DNA of 64,000 nt, from the NCBI RefSeq assembly GCF_000814825.1, contig NZ_CP009302.1, positions 930,001 to 994,000 on the forward strand. Direction: 5' to 3'. Position 1 is the first letter of the stretch, and every line of letters begins with the position of its first letter. The DNA comes from Berryella intestinalis. GTDB lineage: Bacteria; Actinomycetota; Coriobacteriia; Coriobacteriales; Eggerthellaceae. Positions 8,535 through 17,067 of this stretch are shown piece after piece. Below the pieces are notes generated by a model that saw nothing but the letters and a program-made list of their open reading frames with translations, was not told the DNA's origin and searched no databases. Made by a program: the position numbers and the translations under genes.

Positions 8535-10605
8535 TGAAGACCTCCTTCATAAAGGTCTCAAGGTCGGTCTCCATTTCAAGAAGCTCATCAGCAATTTTTT
8601 GGGGGTCTTCGGGCTGAACGTATTTGTAGAAATACTTGTTGAAGGAAATCTCAGTACCCACGATGCCGACACCACCAGCAATACGGTTGTCAGGACCTAC
8701 CCAAGTATCTTCAATGCTCTGGTCAATCCAGGCGTCCTCGGCATAAGGCAAGACCTCGTTTGTCATGTAGTCACCAAAGTCCATGCCCCACGGGATTTGC
8801 TCAAAGTCTTTCAACTCAGGGTCAGGAACGATCTCGCCCTTCTTGTCCAGAAGAACATCCCATTCAGAGTTAGTCTCACCAAACGTGGAACGGATGGCTT
8901 TTGCAAGCGGTGCTGCAGTTAGCTTAATCTTAGTCGGATAACTCTTGATGAACGCCTTGGCAAACTCATCGGCCCAAGCCCAGGTTTGGTAGCCAGCTTC
9001 CTTTCCCAGAGCATCCTTCAAAGCCATTGCAATGTCCGCATCAAGCTTAGACATCGGCTTTGAAGAGGTAAGAAGATCTTCAAACTTGCTCGTATTCACA
9101 TTAATCTTTGCACGCAGAGGACGCTGGGTCGTGACCTTGCGGAACATGAAGTCAGTCACAGGAACGATCACAGATTCCTCGGTCTGTCGACCGTCGTAAT
9201 AAAGTTGTGCAATATGGTCAATTTGAGCCTGCGACAACTCAAAACGCTTCTTCGCCTTAGGCTTGCGAAGCTGGGTCCGCTGTTCAGATGCATCGATAAG
9301 CTGAACCATACCCTTGCGGTTAGCAGGCTTATCGTTGGTCAAAATCCAGAGGTAAGTTGCAATGCCAGTACGGAAGAAGATATCCGTAGGCAGCTTTACA
9401 ACGCAATCCAGATAGTCTTGTTCCAAAATCCAACGGCGAATGTTGGAAGGGCCAGAACCAGCATCACCATTGAACAAAGGAGACGCGGAAAGAACAATAC
9501 CAGCGCGAGACGGTTTTATAGAACCGTCCTTTTCACGCCTGTGGAATTTAGAAATCAGATGCTGCAGGAACAGCATGGAACCGTCAGAGATGGACGGTGT
9601 GCCGGCACCGAAGCGTCCATTGAAGCCCTTTGCCGCTTCAGCGTTAACGCTATCTTGTTCCTTCTCCCACTTCTTGCCGTAAGGAGGATTGCTCAGAATA
9701 TAGTCAAAGGTTTTGCCCGGGAAGGCATCGCCTGTATCAGCATCGGAAAGAAGCGTGTCGCCGTAAGCGATAAAGCGAGACAGGTCTTCGGTCGAAGAGG
9801 TGCCCGTATGGCGAAGCAAAAGCGAAGCTTTGCCCATTGCCCAGTTCTCTGCTTCAATTTCCTCACCGTAAGGAAGGATCGATGCTGGAGCAACCATCTT
9901 CTTTTCGGAGTGCCATTCGTCGAGAAGGTCAAGGCCGTCCGTAATGAAGCCGCAATGACCGCAGGTGGGATCATACAGAGTACGGACGATACCAGAGTCG
10001 GAGTTCATCAGCTCGTCATCGTTTGCGAAGACCATGGTGACTGCAAGGCGAACAACATCTTTAGGGGTCATGAAGTCTTCCGCGTCTTCGGCAATCTCAT
10101 CACCGAATTTCTCAATAAGGTGTTCGTAGATTTCTGACATCTCACGGTCAGAAACATTTTCAGGAGACAGGTCGAACCTGCCAAAACGTTTGCAAACTTC
10201 ATAGAGCATGTCGTGTTCTTCCAGCGAACCCCACACCTCGCCGGTCTTGAAACGCTGCATGATGGAACGAGCATTGGGCGAGAATGCGTCGATGTAGTTG
10301 TTCAGCGCCTGGAGAGTACCCGTAGAAGGCAAAGTTGAAAGTCGATAGTTGGAGACGTTATAGAAAGGCTTATTAGATATGAAGCAGTAGTTGTCGTGCT
10401 CGCGACCCCATTTACTTTCATTCTTCTTGAAACAATCACAAACGGCTTCGCGAGTGGGCTCAAGGACGCATTCCAGCCTGCGCAGAAGAGCGAACGGAAG
10501 AACAACCTTGTTGTAGTCCTTTCGCTTTACGATGTCGCGAACATAGTCGGCAATGTTCCATATTTCATTCGCATAATTAAAGCTTTTCTTATCTCCAGCC
10601 ATCAT
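8527..10605 (-). CDS. hsdM: Type I restriction-modification DNA methyltransferase HsdM
   Basis: HsdM is the adenine-N6 methyltransferase subunit that partners HsdS. The N-terminal helical domain (KRKDYNKVVLPFALLRRLE) is typical. The SAM motif region reads DPTCGHCGFITDGL, where most HsdM have DPTCGTGGFL, so two motif I residues are unusual. The catalytic NPPY is intact in ILSNPPYGKKWEKE. The length of 692 aa is slightly long but normal. Two adjacent ATGs (10605 and 10602) follow GGGAGGAA; the second is better spaced. The gene is about 80 bp downstream of the WYL regulator and leads the hsdM-hsdS-hsdR order. With hsdS and hsdR broken it may be an orphan. Confidence 0.92.
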   Translation of the reverse strand: MMAGDKKSFNYANEIWNIADYVRDIVKRKDYNKVVLPFALLRRLECVLEPTREAVCDCFKKNESKWGREHDNYCFISNKPFYNVSNYRLSTLPSTGTLQALNNYIDAFSPNARSIMQRFKTGEVWGSLEEHDMLYEVCKRFGRFDLSPENVSDREMSEIYEHLIEKFGDEIAEDAEDFMTPKDVVRLAVTMVFANDDELMNSDSGIVRTLYDPTCGHCGFITDGLDLLDEWHSEKKMVAPASILPYGEEIEAENWAMGKASLLLRHTGTSSTEDLSRFIAYGDTLLSDADTGDAFPGKTFDYILSNPPYGKKWEKEQDSVNAEAAKGFNGRFGAGTPSISDGSMLFLQHLISKFHRREKDGSIKPSRAGIVLSASPLFNGDAGSGPSNIRRWILEQDYLDCVVKLPTDIFFRTGIATYLWILTNDKPANRKGMVQLIDASEQRTQLRKPKAKKRFELSQAQIDHIAQLYYDGRQTEESVIVPVTDFMFRKVTTQRPLRAKINVNTSKFEDLLTSSKPMSKLDADIAMALKDALGKEAGYQTWAWADEFAKAFIKSYPTKIKLTAAPLAKAIRSTFGETNSEWDVLLDKKGEIVPDPELKDFEQIPWGMDFGDYMTNEVLPYAEDAWIDQSIEDTWVGPDNRIAGGVGIVGTEISFNKYFYKYVQPEDPQKIADELLEMETDLETFMKEVFND

Positions 10606-10685
10606 TTCCTCCCAAGCAGCAAAAGCTATACTCCGTTTGAACCTTTCGCAGCGAAAAAGATGCTGCTTTCTCTCTTCAAAGGGCT

Positions 10686-11669
10686 TTATTCATCCTTGAG
10701 CAAATCTCTCAAGTATTCTTTGTATTCCTCAACCAGGCTCTTTGGCCCGGCAATAGTTACCGTCTTTCCCATGCCGGCGATCCAGCCGAAGAACTGCTCG
10801 CTCTTCCTGATCCGGACATGGGCCTTGGCGGACGCGTCGTCGATCCTGGAGATCTCCGCCGAGTCTCCGAAGCGGTCCATGACGATCTCGACCTTGTCGG
10901 CCCTCACGCTGAGCGTCGCCGTGACCTCCTCACCGCCGAACCTGCCGAAGTACTCGTACTTCCCCTCATCGTAGACATGATGGGCTATCTCGTCGTTTCG
11001 GGAGGCCTCACTATCGGACACCCTCACCTTGCCCATTCGGTCGAGGCGGTACTCGACCATGTTGCCGTGGTCGTCGTCCCAGGCGGTCAGGTAGTAGAAC
11101 CCGTCCGCATAGGCGATTTCCACGGGCGTCACGACGTGCGGCCTCCCGTCTCGGGTCGCGTAGCGCTCCCCGTCGACGTTTCGGCGGTAATAGGCGAACT
11201 CCACCTTCCTGCGGAGCCTTAGGGCCTCGTGGATGGCGTCCACGTTCGCGAACACGCTCTGGCTCTTCGTCTTGATCCTGCCGGGGACGTGGATCCTGCG
11301 CTCCAGGAGCGCCCTCTGGTGGTCGCTGGCGAGCAGCTTGATGTTGGTCACCAGCGCGTTGCACTGCCGCTTCGTCAGCGCCTTGCTCGATTGCACCGCG
11401 TCAACCATGAGCATGAGCTCGTCGAGCTCGAAGTCTCGCCGGACTATGGCGTACTCCACTGGGTTCCTCTGGTAGGTCTGGATGTCGCATCCGAACTCCA
11501 GAAGCACCTCGATGTCGCGGTAGACGCTCTTGCGCTCAGCCTTGATGCCGAACTGCTCCAGCCTCTCGATGATCTGCCTCATCGACAGGCCGTGCTCCGC
11601 GTCGGTTTCCTCCTCGAGGATCTGCTTGACGTAGAGGGTCTTCAGCTTGGCCTTGTTGTTGTACGTCAC
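10686..11669 (-). CDS. WYL-domain transcriptional regulator
   Basis: The protein is about 327 aa with an N-terminal winged-helix region (QIIERLEQFGIKAERKSVYR) and a central-to-C-terminal WYL domain (VTPVEIAYADGFYYLTAWD and YRLDRMGKVRV). WYL proteins sense ligands, often nucleic acids or nucleotides, and commonly control phage-defence or mobile genes. An upstream in-frame ATG at 11885 exists, but the GTG at 11669 has GGTGAGG at proper spacing and begins at the domain, so I chose it. A 13-bp palindrome overlaps the -10 box (TATATT, 11709-11714), which suggests autorepression. The same palindrome precedes parA. The gene is co-directional with the hsd operon and may regulate it. Confidence 0.85.
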   Translation of the reverse strand: MTYNNKAKLKTLYVKQILEEETDAEHGLSMRQIIERLEQFGIKAERKSVYRDIEVLLEFGCDIQTYQRNPVEYAIVRRDFELDELMLMVDAVQSSKALTKRQCNALVTNIKLLASDHQRALLERRIHVPGRIKTKSQSVFANVDAIHEALRLRRKVEFAYYRRNVDGERYATRDGRPHVVTPVEIAYADGFYYLTAWDDDHGNMVEYRLDRMGKVRVSDSEASRNDEIAHHVYDEGKYEYFGRFGGEEVTATLSVRADKVEIVMDRFGDSAEISRIDDASAKAHVRIRKSEQFFGWIAGMGKTVTIAGPKSLVEEYKEYLRDLLKDE

Positions 11670-11697
11670 GGGAGCCTCACCGTCTCTGGCCTTGGGG

Positions 11698-11710
11698 TTT
11701 GTCCGACAAA
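11698..11710. promoter_or_regulatory. Operator palindrome at the WYL gene promoter
   Basis: Read on the minus strand the site is TTTGTCGGACAAA, directly after and overlapping the -10 box TATATT (11709-11714) and about 28 bases before the WYL gene start. The identical 13-mer occurs in the parA promoter in the same orientation relative to transcription (12636-12648). Binding by the WYL protein or by ParB is inferred. Confidence 0.65.
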
Positions 11711-11714
11711 TATA

Positions 11715-12117
11715 TCCTCGTATTCTATCGCAGAACGCGGTTACCGAATAGATGGGTGTCCCATAGTGTCGCCTCTTGGCACCCAGCGGCCACGGCCTCC
11801 CGGGTGGCGATTCCGCCCGCGCATCTTCCACGCGCCCTCCGCATGCCATCCCGCCCTGGCTTTCCTTGACCACGCACGCTCGCACGGAACCGCAGGGGCT
11901 ACAAGGGCCGCGATATTTTTCCGATTTCTTTCGGCGGTGGGAGGGAGGTTTGGATCCCGCCGAAACAAACCGCTGCGCTCCGGAAAACTAGCGGCATGGG
12001 GATGATTGTTCCAAGACATGTCTTCGCTTCCTCCCTTTCCGCCCCCTCGGACCCGCGCGCTCTCCGTGTCACAAGGCAAGCCACAGGGGCGAGCCGATAA
12101 GACTAGGAGGTCACGTT
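11715..12117. other. Intergenic gap between the WYL gene and the YraN-like gene
   Basis: About 400 bases separate the divergent WYL and YraN-like genes. The left edge holds the WYL promoter. AGGAGGTC at 12105-12112 is the ribosome binding site of the downstream gene. Longer frames here are antisense or low-quality, and no repeat or RNA gene was recognised. Confidence 0.5.
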
Positions 12118-12486
12118 ATGAGCAATCTGCACGAGAAGGCAATCGCCGCTTCCGAGAGGTTCCTGGAGCGCAGGGGCTACGAAGTCCTCTCCACCAGTTG
12201 GGAGGCACCCGACGGCTTCGGCACCATCGACGTCGTCGCGATGGACGAGGACACCATCGTCTTCGTCACCGTCGAGGCCAAAAACGCCACCGACGGCTTC
12301 CCCGAGGAGGACAACGACCGCGTCAAGCGCGAGGCCCTCGCAGCCAAGTGGCTCGCGGAGAACGCCGAGCGCGGTGACATCTCGGTCCGATTCGACGCAA
12401 TCTCGATGATGGTCGTGAGCGAGGACCGAGCCCTCCTGCGCCATCACATCAACCAGCTTTCCACGATGGAGTCCGACGAGGAGTAG
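12118..12486 (+). CDS. YraN/UPF0102-family endonuclease-like protein
   Basis: A protein of 122 aa with the compact PD-(D/E)XK-like fold signature of the YraN (UPF0102) family: an N-terminal helix (EKAIAASERFLERRGYEVL), then FGTIDVVAMDEDTIVFVTVE followed by AK at the position of the catalytic E-x-K. The genome copy of yraN normally sits near rnhB; here it begins the mobile-element module, 250 bases before parA, so it is an accessory copy possibly acting during DNA transfer or entry. The start ATG follows a strong AGGAGGTC. A strong terminator follows the stop. Confidence 0.75.
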   Translation: MSNLHEKAIAASERFLERRGYEVLSTSWEAPDGFGTIDVVAMDEDTIVFVTVEAKNATDGFPEEDNDRVKREALAAKWLAENAERGDISVRFDAISMMVVSEDRALLRHHINQLSTMESDEE

Positions 12487-12511
12487 CGACCTCCACTCCT
12501 CCGAGGAGGAG

Positions 12512-12545
12512 GCCGGGCGCCCGCAGGGGCGCCCGGCTTTCGTTT
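12512..12545 (+). terminator. Intrinsic terminator after the YraN-like gene
   Basis: GCCGGGCGCC (12512-12521) pairs with GGCGCCCGGC (12528-12537) around a 6-base loop and is followed by TTTCGTTT. It separates the nuclease-like gene from the parA promoter. Confidence 0.8.
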
Positions 12546-12600
12546 GCTCGCACGACGAGCCCATGCCCATGGATCTCCGCGGTGCACCTTTCCTTCTTAC

Positions 12601-12658
12601 ATCGTACGTTATCGTACGTTTTGTGATATGATGTGTTTGTCGGACAAAAACGTACGAT
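12601..12658 (+). promoter_or_regulatory. parA promoter with repeated operators
   Basis: Two direct copies of ATCGTACGTT (12601-12610 and 12611-12620) are mirrored by AACGTACGAT at 12649-12658. Between them lie a -10 box TATGAT (12627-12632) and the 13-bp palindrome TTTGTCGGACAAA (12636-12648). The layout fits a tightly autoregulated partition operon. The CGTACG repeats may be ParA/ParB sites or a centromere-like parS set; the 13-mer is shared with the WYL promoter. Confidence 0.65.
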
Positions 12659-12735
12659 TCAGACGAAATAAGGTTTCGTTGGCGCGGGACTTCCACATCG
12701 CCCGCGCCACCGATGCAAGAAGGAAAGGGATTTCC

Positions 12736-13503
12736 ATGCGCACGATAGCCATATCCAACTACAAGGGAGGCGTCGGCAAGACCACCACGGCGGTGAACCT
12801 GGCCAGCATCTACGCCTCCCAGGGCAAGAGGGTCCTGCTGATCGACCTCGACCCCCAGGCCTCCGCCACGGACTTCTTCGGCCTCTACGAGAGGGCAGCC
12901 GCCGAGGACCGCACCTCCATCGAGCTCCTCTACGGAGGACGACCCGTCTCCAAGCTCGCCTACGAGACCGACACCGACGGGCTCTCCGTGATCCCCTCCA
13001 CCATCGAGCTGGTGGACCAAAACGAGCTGCTCCTGCGCGAGCAGAGGCTCAAGTTCGCCCTGGACGACGCCTCCGAAGACTACGACGTCTGCCTCATCGA
13101 TTGCTCCCCGGTCATGAAGCGCCTCGCCTTCAACGCCTACCTCGCCGCCGCCGACGGCGGCCTGGTGGTGATTCCCGTGAAGCTGGACTCCACCGTCATG
13201 CGTGGCACCGCCCTCACGGTGGAGGCGACCAAGTCGATCGCCGAGGCGCTTAGGATGCCGACACCGAAGTACCGAATCCTGCGCACCTGCGTCCCCGGAC
13301 GCATGACCAACGCCGAGTCCACCGGCGCGCAAGTGCTGGACAACTTCTTCCCGCAGTCCCAGTTCGAGACCGTCATCCACGCCAGCTCGAAGGTCTGCGA
13401 GGGCAGCTGGCAGTGGAAGCCCGTGACGGCCTTCGAGCCCGGCAGCAGGCCGGCGCTCGACTACGCGGCGCTCGCCGAGGAGATATCACATGAGCTCGCC
13501 TAG
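12736..13503 (+). CDS. parA: ParA-family partition ATPase
   Basis: ParA ATPases move plasmid or element DNA with ParB. The deviant Walker A KGGVGKTTTAVNLA sits at the N-terminus (about residues 10-20) and Walker B-like VLLIDLDPQASATDFFG follows. The protein is 255 aa, a short plasmid-type ParA without an N-terminal HTH. A longer frame from 12544 exists, but the ATG at 12736 follows GAAAGGGA and starts directly at the ATPase fold. It overlaps parB by 14 bases, indicating translational coupling. Its presence suggests the element is maintained extrachromosomally at least transiently. Confidence 0.92.
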   Translation: MRTIAISNYKGGVGKTTTAVNLASIYASQGKRVLLIDLDPQASATDFFGLYERAAAEDRTSIELLYGGRPVSKLAYETDTDGLSVIPSTIELVDQNELLLREQRLKFALDDASEDYDVCLIDCSPVMKRLAFNAYLAAADGGLVVIPVKLDSTVMRGTALTVEATKSIAEALRMPTPKYRILRTCVPGRMTNAESTGAQVLDNFFPQSQFETVIHASSKVCEGSWQWKPVTAFEPGSRPALDYAALAEEISHELA

Positions 13504-14392
13504 GGACGTGGCCGCAGGCTTCTCCATCACAGGGCTTCTTGACCAGTCATCCAAGACCAGGGAGCGCTACCCCGTCGTCGAGATCGACGTGCGAACCATC
13601 GCAGACCACCCCGCTAACGTAACCTACTCCATGGAACGCGAGAGCATCCGCAAGCTCGCCCTCTCCATCGCCGAGAACGGCCTAACGGACATCCCGCTGG
13701 TGAGAAAGATGGGCGACGGGTCATGGCAGATGATCTCGGGCCACAGGCGCAAGGCGGCATACGAGCTACTCTCCAGGGAGGACCCCTCGTACGAGAAGAT
13801 GCCCTGCCGCATCATCGAGGGAATCAGCGACGAGCAGTCCGTGACGTTGCTGCACACGGCGAACTACTTCGTCAGGGCGCTGACCGTTTCCGAGAGGGCC
13901 GCCGCAACGAGCGCCCTCGGCATGGAGGTCAGGGCACTGCGGCAAAAGGACAAGTCCCTCACGGGAATGCGCACCGAGGACGTCAAGGCCAGGATTATCG
14001 AGCAGCAGACGGGCCGCAGGGTTTCCGGCAAGACCATCCAGCGCGAGGAGCGCATGGCCCGAAGGATTGCCGAGGACCTCTCCCCGGAATGGGCCTCGGA
14101 GGCAGACAGCGGCAACCTCACCGCCGCCGCAGTGGAGGCGCTGAGCAGCCTTCCGAAGCCCGACCAGTCGGACCTCTACGAGCGCAAGGGCCGCGGCCTC
14201 GTCAGCAAGAAGCAGCTGTCCGACTACGTGGTCGAGTACGCCGGCGCGAAGCATGTTGCCGACCCGAGGCTCGCGAAGGCCAAGCGCCAGATCGCCGCGT
14301 GGCTCGACGAGCCGCACCGCAACGTCACCGACCACGACCTGCGGGCCCTCCGCGAGATTGCGGAGATGACGGCCCGCTTCATGAAGAGATGA
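13490..14392 (+). CDS. parB: ParB/Spo0J-family partition protein
   Basis: The N-terminal ParB nuclease/CTPase-like domain shows DVRTIADHPANV, IAENGLTDIPLVRK and the conserved GHRRKAAYELL. This is followed by a helix-turn-helix region (about residues 120-190) that would bind the centromere. At 300 aa it is a typical plasmid ParB length. The start overlaps the end of parA. The candidate oriT and palindromes follow within 10 to 220 bases. The CGTACG repeats upstream of parA are plausible binding sites. Confidence 0.9.
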   Translation: MSSPRDVAAGFSITGLLDQSSKTRERYPVVEIDVRTIADHPANVTYSMERESIRKLALSIAENGLTDIPLVRKMGDGSWQMISGHRRKAAYELLSREDPSYEKMPCRIIEGISDEQSVTLLHTANYFVRALTVSERAAATSALGMEVRALRQKDKSLTGMRTEDVKARIIEQQTGRRVSGKTIQREERMARRIAEDLSPEWASEADSGNLTAAAVEALSSLPKPDQSDLYERKGRGLVSKKQLSDYVVEYAGAKHVADPRLAKAKRQIAAWLDEPHRNVTDHDLRALREIAEMTARFMKR

Positions 14393-14400
14393 CCTTTCAT

Positions 14401-14609
14401 GCCGCCTGGTCCCGTAAGGGGCTCAGGCGGCAAATCCAGCAAGTAGCCCATGGGCGTCAGACAGAAATCTGACAGCCCAAGGCATTTGTTCCGGGCACGT
14501 TCGAGCAGCTTTGTCGCGAGCTGTGTGAGGGCTCGCTCCGGAGTACGCCCGGAATAGCAGGCGGCCGCGGTGAAAAGAAAAGCGGCTCGCCTGGCGGGGG
14601 ATCCCCCGC
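14401..14609. other. Candidate origin of transfer (oriT) between parB and mobC
   Basis: This 274-bp gap contains three ordered inverted repeats. GCCGCCTG/CAGGCGGC occupies 14401-14408 and 14424-14431. GTCAGA-CAGAAA-TCTGAC occupies 14456-14473 inside GGGC/GCCC arms. A perfect 16-bp palindrome GCGGGGGATCCCCCGC lies at 14594-14609. oriT sites of MobC/relaxase systems lie just upstream of mobC and contain such hairpins. The nick site itself is not identified. The first hairpin could instead be the parAB terminator. Confidence 0.5.
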
Positions 14610-14666
14610 GCCCCTGCTTTAGACAAACCACGACCGCGCGATGCGCGGAGAGCATAGGAGCAAACC

Positions 14667-15089
14667 ATGGCAAAGAAGACCAACAAGGAACAGCGGCTCA
14701 CCTTCCGCATGGCTCAGGAAGACTACGAGAAGCTGGAGAAGCGCTGCGAGGATGCGGGGCTGACCAAGTCCGAGTATCTCCGATACCTCGTGCGAATCCC
14801 CCTGGCCACCGAGGAGAACCCCGAGGCGGAGCATGCGATTCTCGTGGACCGAAAGGCGATGAACGCTATGTCGAGGGAGCTGACCAAATGGGGGTACCAC
14901 TACAACCAGGCGGTCCATGCGATGAACTCCATCAACTACTACGTCGCGCGCGGCACCATCGACCGAGAGTTCATCGGCACCAAGGCGGAGGAGATCGAGG
15001 TGGAGCTCGTCACCGTGAACCGCAACGCTGAGCGCCTCGCCTACGAGCTCGGCCAGATGCAGAGCCTTGTTTTGGTGGCTGACAAGTAA
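14667..15089 (+). CDS. mobC: MobC-like relaxosome accessory protein
   Basis: A protein of 140 aa with an N-terminal ribbon-helix-helix-like segment (RLTFRMAQEDYEKLEKRC, then GLTKSEYLRYLVR) and a C-terminal helical region (NQAVHAMNSINYY) typical of bacterial MobC. MobC opens the oriT DNA for the relaxase. The start ATG at 14667 is preceded by AGGAGCAAACC. The stop overlaps the relaxase start in TAATG, a translationally coupled pair. Confidence 0.88.
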   Translation: MAKKTNKEQRLTFRMAQEDYEKLEKRCEDAGLTKSEYLRYLVRIPLATEENPEAEHAILVDRKAMNAMSRELTKWGYHYNQAVHAMNSINYYVARGTIDREFIGTKAEEIEVELVTVNRNAERLAYELGQMQSLVLVADK

Positions 15090-16342
15090 TGCCAATTCTG
15101 AAACCGATATCGGGGCATGGCTCAACCGTCGGAATCAGGCGGTATCTGGAGAAGAAGAACCGCGCGTTAGCAAGGGACTTCTTCAATCTCTCGTGGGACG
15201 AGCGTAAAGACATCGACACTCCCGAGGACAAGAAGGAGTTTGTGCTCTGGGATGTCGAGATGGATGCGACAAGGGCCGAGTTTGGACATGACGAACCTTG
15301 GCATGGAATGAGGGCCAGAACTTTCAAGCACTTCGTCCTCTCCCCGGACCCAGATGACGCCATCGGCCTTGCAGAGCTGCGGGAGCTTTCAAGCGCCTGG
15401 GCCCTCAGGTTCTTCCCCGACAACCAGATCGCCATCGTCTACCACGACGACAACGCTCGCGGCATCCCCCATGCCCACATCGTCGTCAATAGCACCAACC
15501 TCCTAACTGGCAACAGAATGCACACCGAGCACCCCGAGGACCTTAACCGGGCGCTGCAGGACATGGCGCGGGAGCGAGGACTTTCGGGCCTGTCGAACCA
15601 GAGGAAGCCATCTGAGGGCAAGGCTGACGCGGCTGAGAAGAACAAGGTTAACGCGCCCAGGACACGGAGAAACGTCTACCTGGGACGGCAGGAGAGGGAA
15701 ATCGCCAAGGCGGGCGGATACACCTGGGTCGGCGATATCAGGGCGCGCGTGGCCCTTGCGAAGACCATGGCCGCCAGCGAGGCGGAGTTCTTCGCGATCC
15801 TGGACGCCTTGGACGTTCATGTGGCCGACAACTCCTCGAAGGCGCGCCGGGACGACTGGATCTTCTCGCTTGCGGACTGGCCTTCGAAGAAGGTCTCCGG
15901 AGAGCGGCTTGGCTACACCTACGGCAAGCAGATGCTGCAGCGGCGCTTCGATAGGAGCGGGGCATACAGACCCACCGAGAAATCAATCGACGAGATCAGG
16001 AAGCGCGCCGAGAACGCTGTCGAGCTGAACGACCTGGAGGACCTTTCAAAACTCTCCGCTGCGCTGGAGACTTGCGCGAAGTTCGATGTCGAGTCCCTGG
16101 AGGAGTTCGATGCTCGCCTCGCTACCCTCTCCCGACGCGGCCAGATCGGCAGCGAGGGCGCCCAGAGGCTCATGCAGGCGAAGGAGTATATGACCGAGCA
16201 CGGGCTTATGCCTCAGCAGGTCAGGTACGAGCAGAGGCAGGAGGAGCTTGTCGACAGGCGCAGGTCCAGGACGAACCAGAACGAGCAAAGAAGCCTGGCT
16301 GCAAGGCAACGTGAGCAACAGCGAAGGAGGAACGAGCGATGA
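15089..16342 (+). CDS. MobA/VirD2-type relaxase
   Basis: The relaxase nicks oriT and is carried into the recipient attached to the strand. The three-histidine metal motif is clear: AIVYHDDNARGIPHAHIVVN at about residues 114-133. The likely catalytic tyrosine lies near the N-terminus in GIRRYLEKKN. The C-terminal half is charged and coiled-coil-like (QQVRYEQRQEELVDRR). At 417 aa it is a compact MOBP-like relaxase. It shares TAATG with mobC and overlaps the next gene by four bases (ATGA), forming mobC-relaxase-orf. It stands opposite in strand to the transfer genes at 24-40 kb. Confidence 0.88.
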   Translation: MPILKPISGHGSTVGIRRYLEKKNRALARDFFNLSWDERKDIDTPEDKKEFVLWDVEMDATRAEFGHDEPWHGMRARTFKHFVLSPDPDDAIGLAELRELSSAWALRFFPDNQIAIVYHDDNARGIPHAHIVVNSTNLLTGNRMHTEHPEDLNRALQDMARERGLSGLSNQRKPSEGKADAAEKNKVNAPRTRRNVYLGRQEREIAKAGGYTWVGDIRARVALAKTMAASEAEFFAILDALDVHVADNSSKARRDDWIFSLADWPSKKVSGERLGYTYGKQMLQRRFDRSGAYRPTEKSIDEIRKRAENAVELNDLEDLSKLSAALETCAKFDVESLEEFDARLATLSRRGQIGSEGAQRLMQAKEYMTEHGLMPQQVRYEQRQEELVDRRRSRTNQNEQRSLAARQREQQRRRNER

Positions 16343-16908
16343 ACATCAGGATCACCTACCCGGGTGGGCGCATCGATGTGTTTGATACGAACGCCTATGC
16401 CACTTCTGCGCCATTCGATTCGAAGAACATGCTCACGGATTTCGAGATCGGCCTGGGCGACATCGAGGAAGAGGGGCTTTGGCTGGTCGCGAACTACTAC
16501 GCCGCCAAGCCCGAGTTCCGAAAGGGTGCCGCGGGAATCCCCGTTGCAAGGCGGTCCCGCGGATGGAGATTCCTACTCTCTACCGCGGAGGAAGCAAAGG
16601 AGCTATGCGACGTCACCGTCGATGGAGAGATGGTCATCGCGAGGATCGCCGGTGATGTCTGCAATATGAGGGAGTTCGAGTCAGCCGCGCTCATGCGCAT
16701 CGGTGCCTCGAACGACGGCGTACTCGAAAGGATAAGGAAACTGCATGCCTTCATGGTCATCGAGACCGGAGAGGAGAATCCAGCTATCCCCGGAGTGACG
16801 AAGACCGCGGTCGAGTACGCGTTAGCAGCGATGGAAAAGCAACCGGAGAAGGGCGGCGCGAGGGTCGTCTCAGAGGATTGGGGTGATATGGATGAAGCTG
16901 ATTGGTAA
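16339..16908 (+). CDS. Unknown protein downstream of the relaxase, 189 aa
   Basis: I do not recognise the family. The sequence is acidic and mixed alpha/beta, with an N-terminal strand-rich part (MNIRITYPGGRIDVFDT) and a C-terminal acidic tail (SEDWGDMDEADW). No signal peptide or membrane helix is visible. The start overlaps the relaxase stop (ATGA), so it is part of the mobilisation operon and may be an accessory to relaxase handling. The end overlaps a tiny hydrophobic frame. Confidence 0.7.
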   Translation: MNIRITYPGGRIDVFDTNAYATSAPFDSKNMLTDFEIGLGDIEEEGLWLVANYYAAKPEFRKGAAGIPVARRSRGWRFLLSTAEEAKELCDVTVDGEMVIARIAGDVCNMREFESAALMRIGASNDGVLERIRKLHAFMVIETGEENPAIPGVTKTAVEYALAAMEKQPEKGGARVVSEDWGDMDEADW

Positions 16909-16963
16909 GTGCATCTCAGGATTTATCAGATGGCTGATTAAAGCCGTATTCAGGTTCATGTAA
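16892..16963 (+). CDS. Small 23-residue cationic hydrophobic peptide
   Basis: An ATG at 16892, just after GGGTGATATGG, opens a 23-codon frame that overlaps the previous gene by 17 bases. The product begins MKLIGKCISGFIRWL and ends KAVFRFM, a lysine/arginine-rich amphipathic helix. It is intact right up to the IS1595-type insertion at 16985. It could be a membrane-active toxin-like peptide or a conserved small conjugation protein; chance is not excluded. Confidence 0.3.
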   Translation: MKLIGKCISGFIRWLIKAVFRFM

Positions 16964-17067
16964 GTGCAGGGTGTCCGTTAGCGCCGTTGTGTTAGACCAC
17001 TTTGGATACTGGGACTTTTCCTATAATCTTTCTTGCTTAAATAGCAGGCGAAAGCGAAGGAGCTCCT

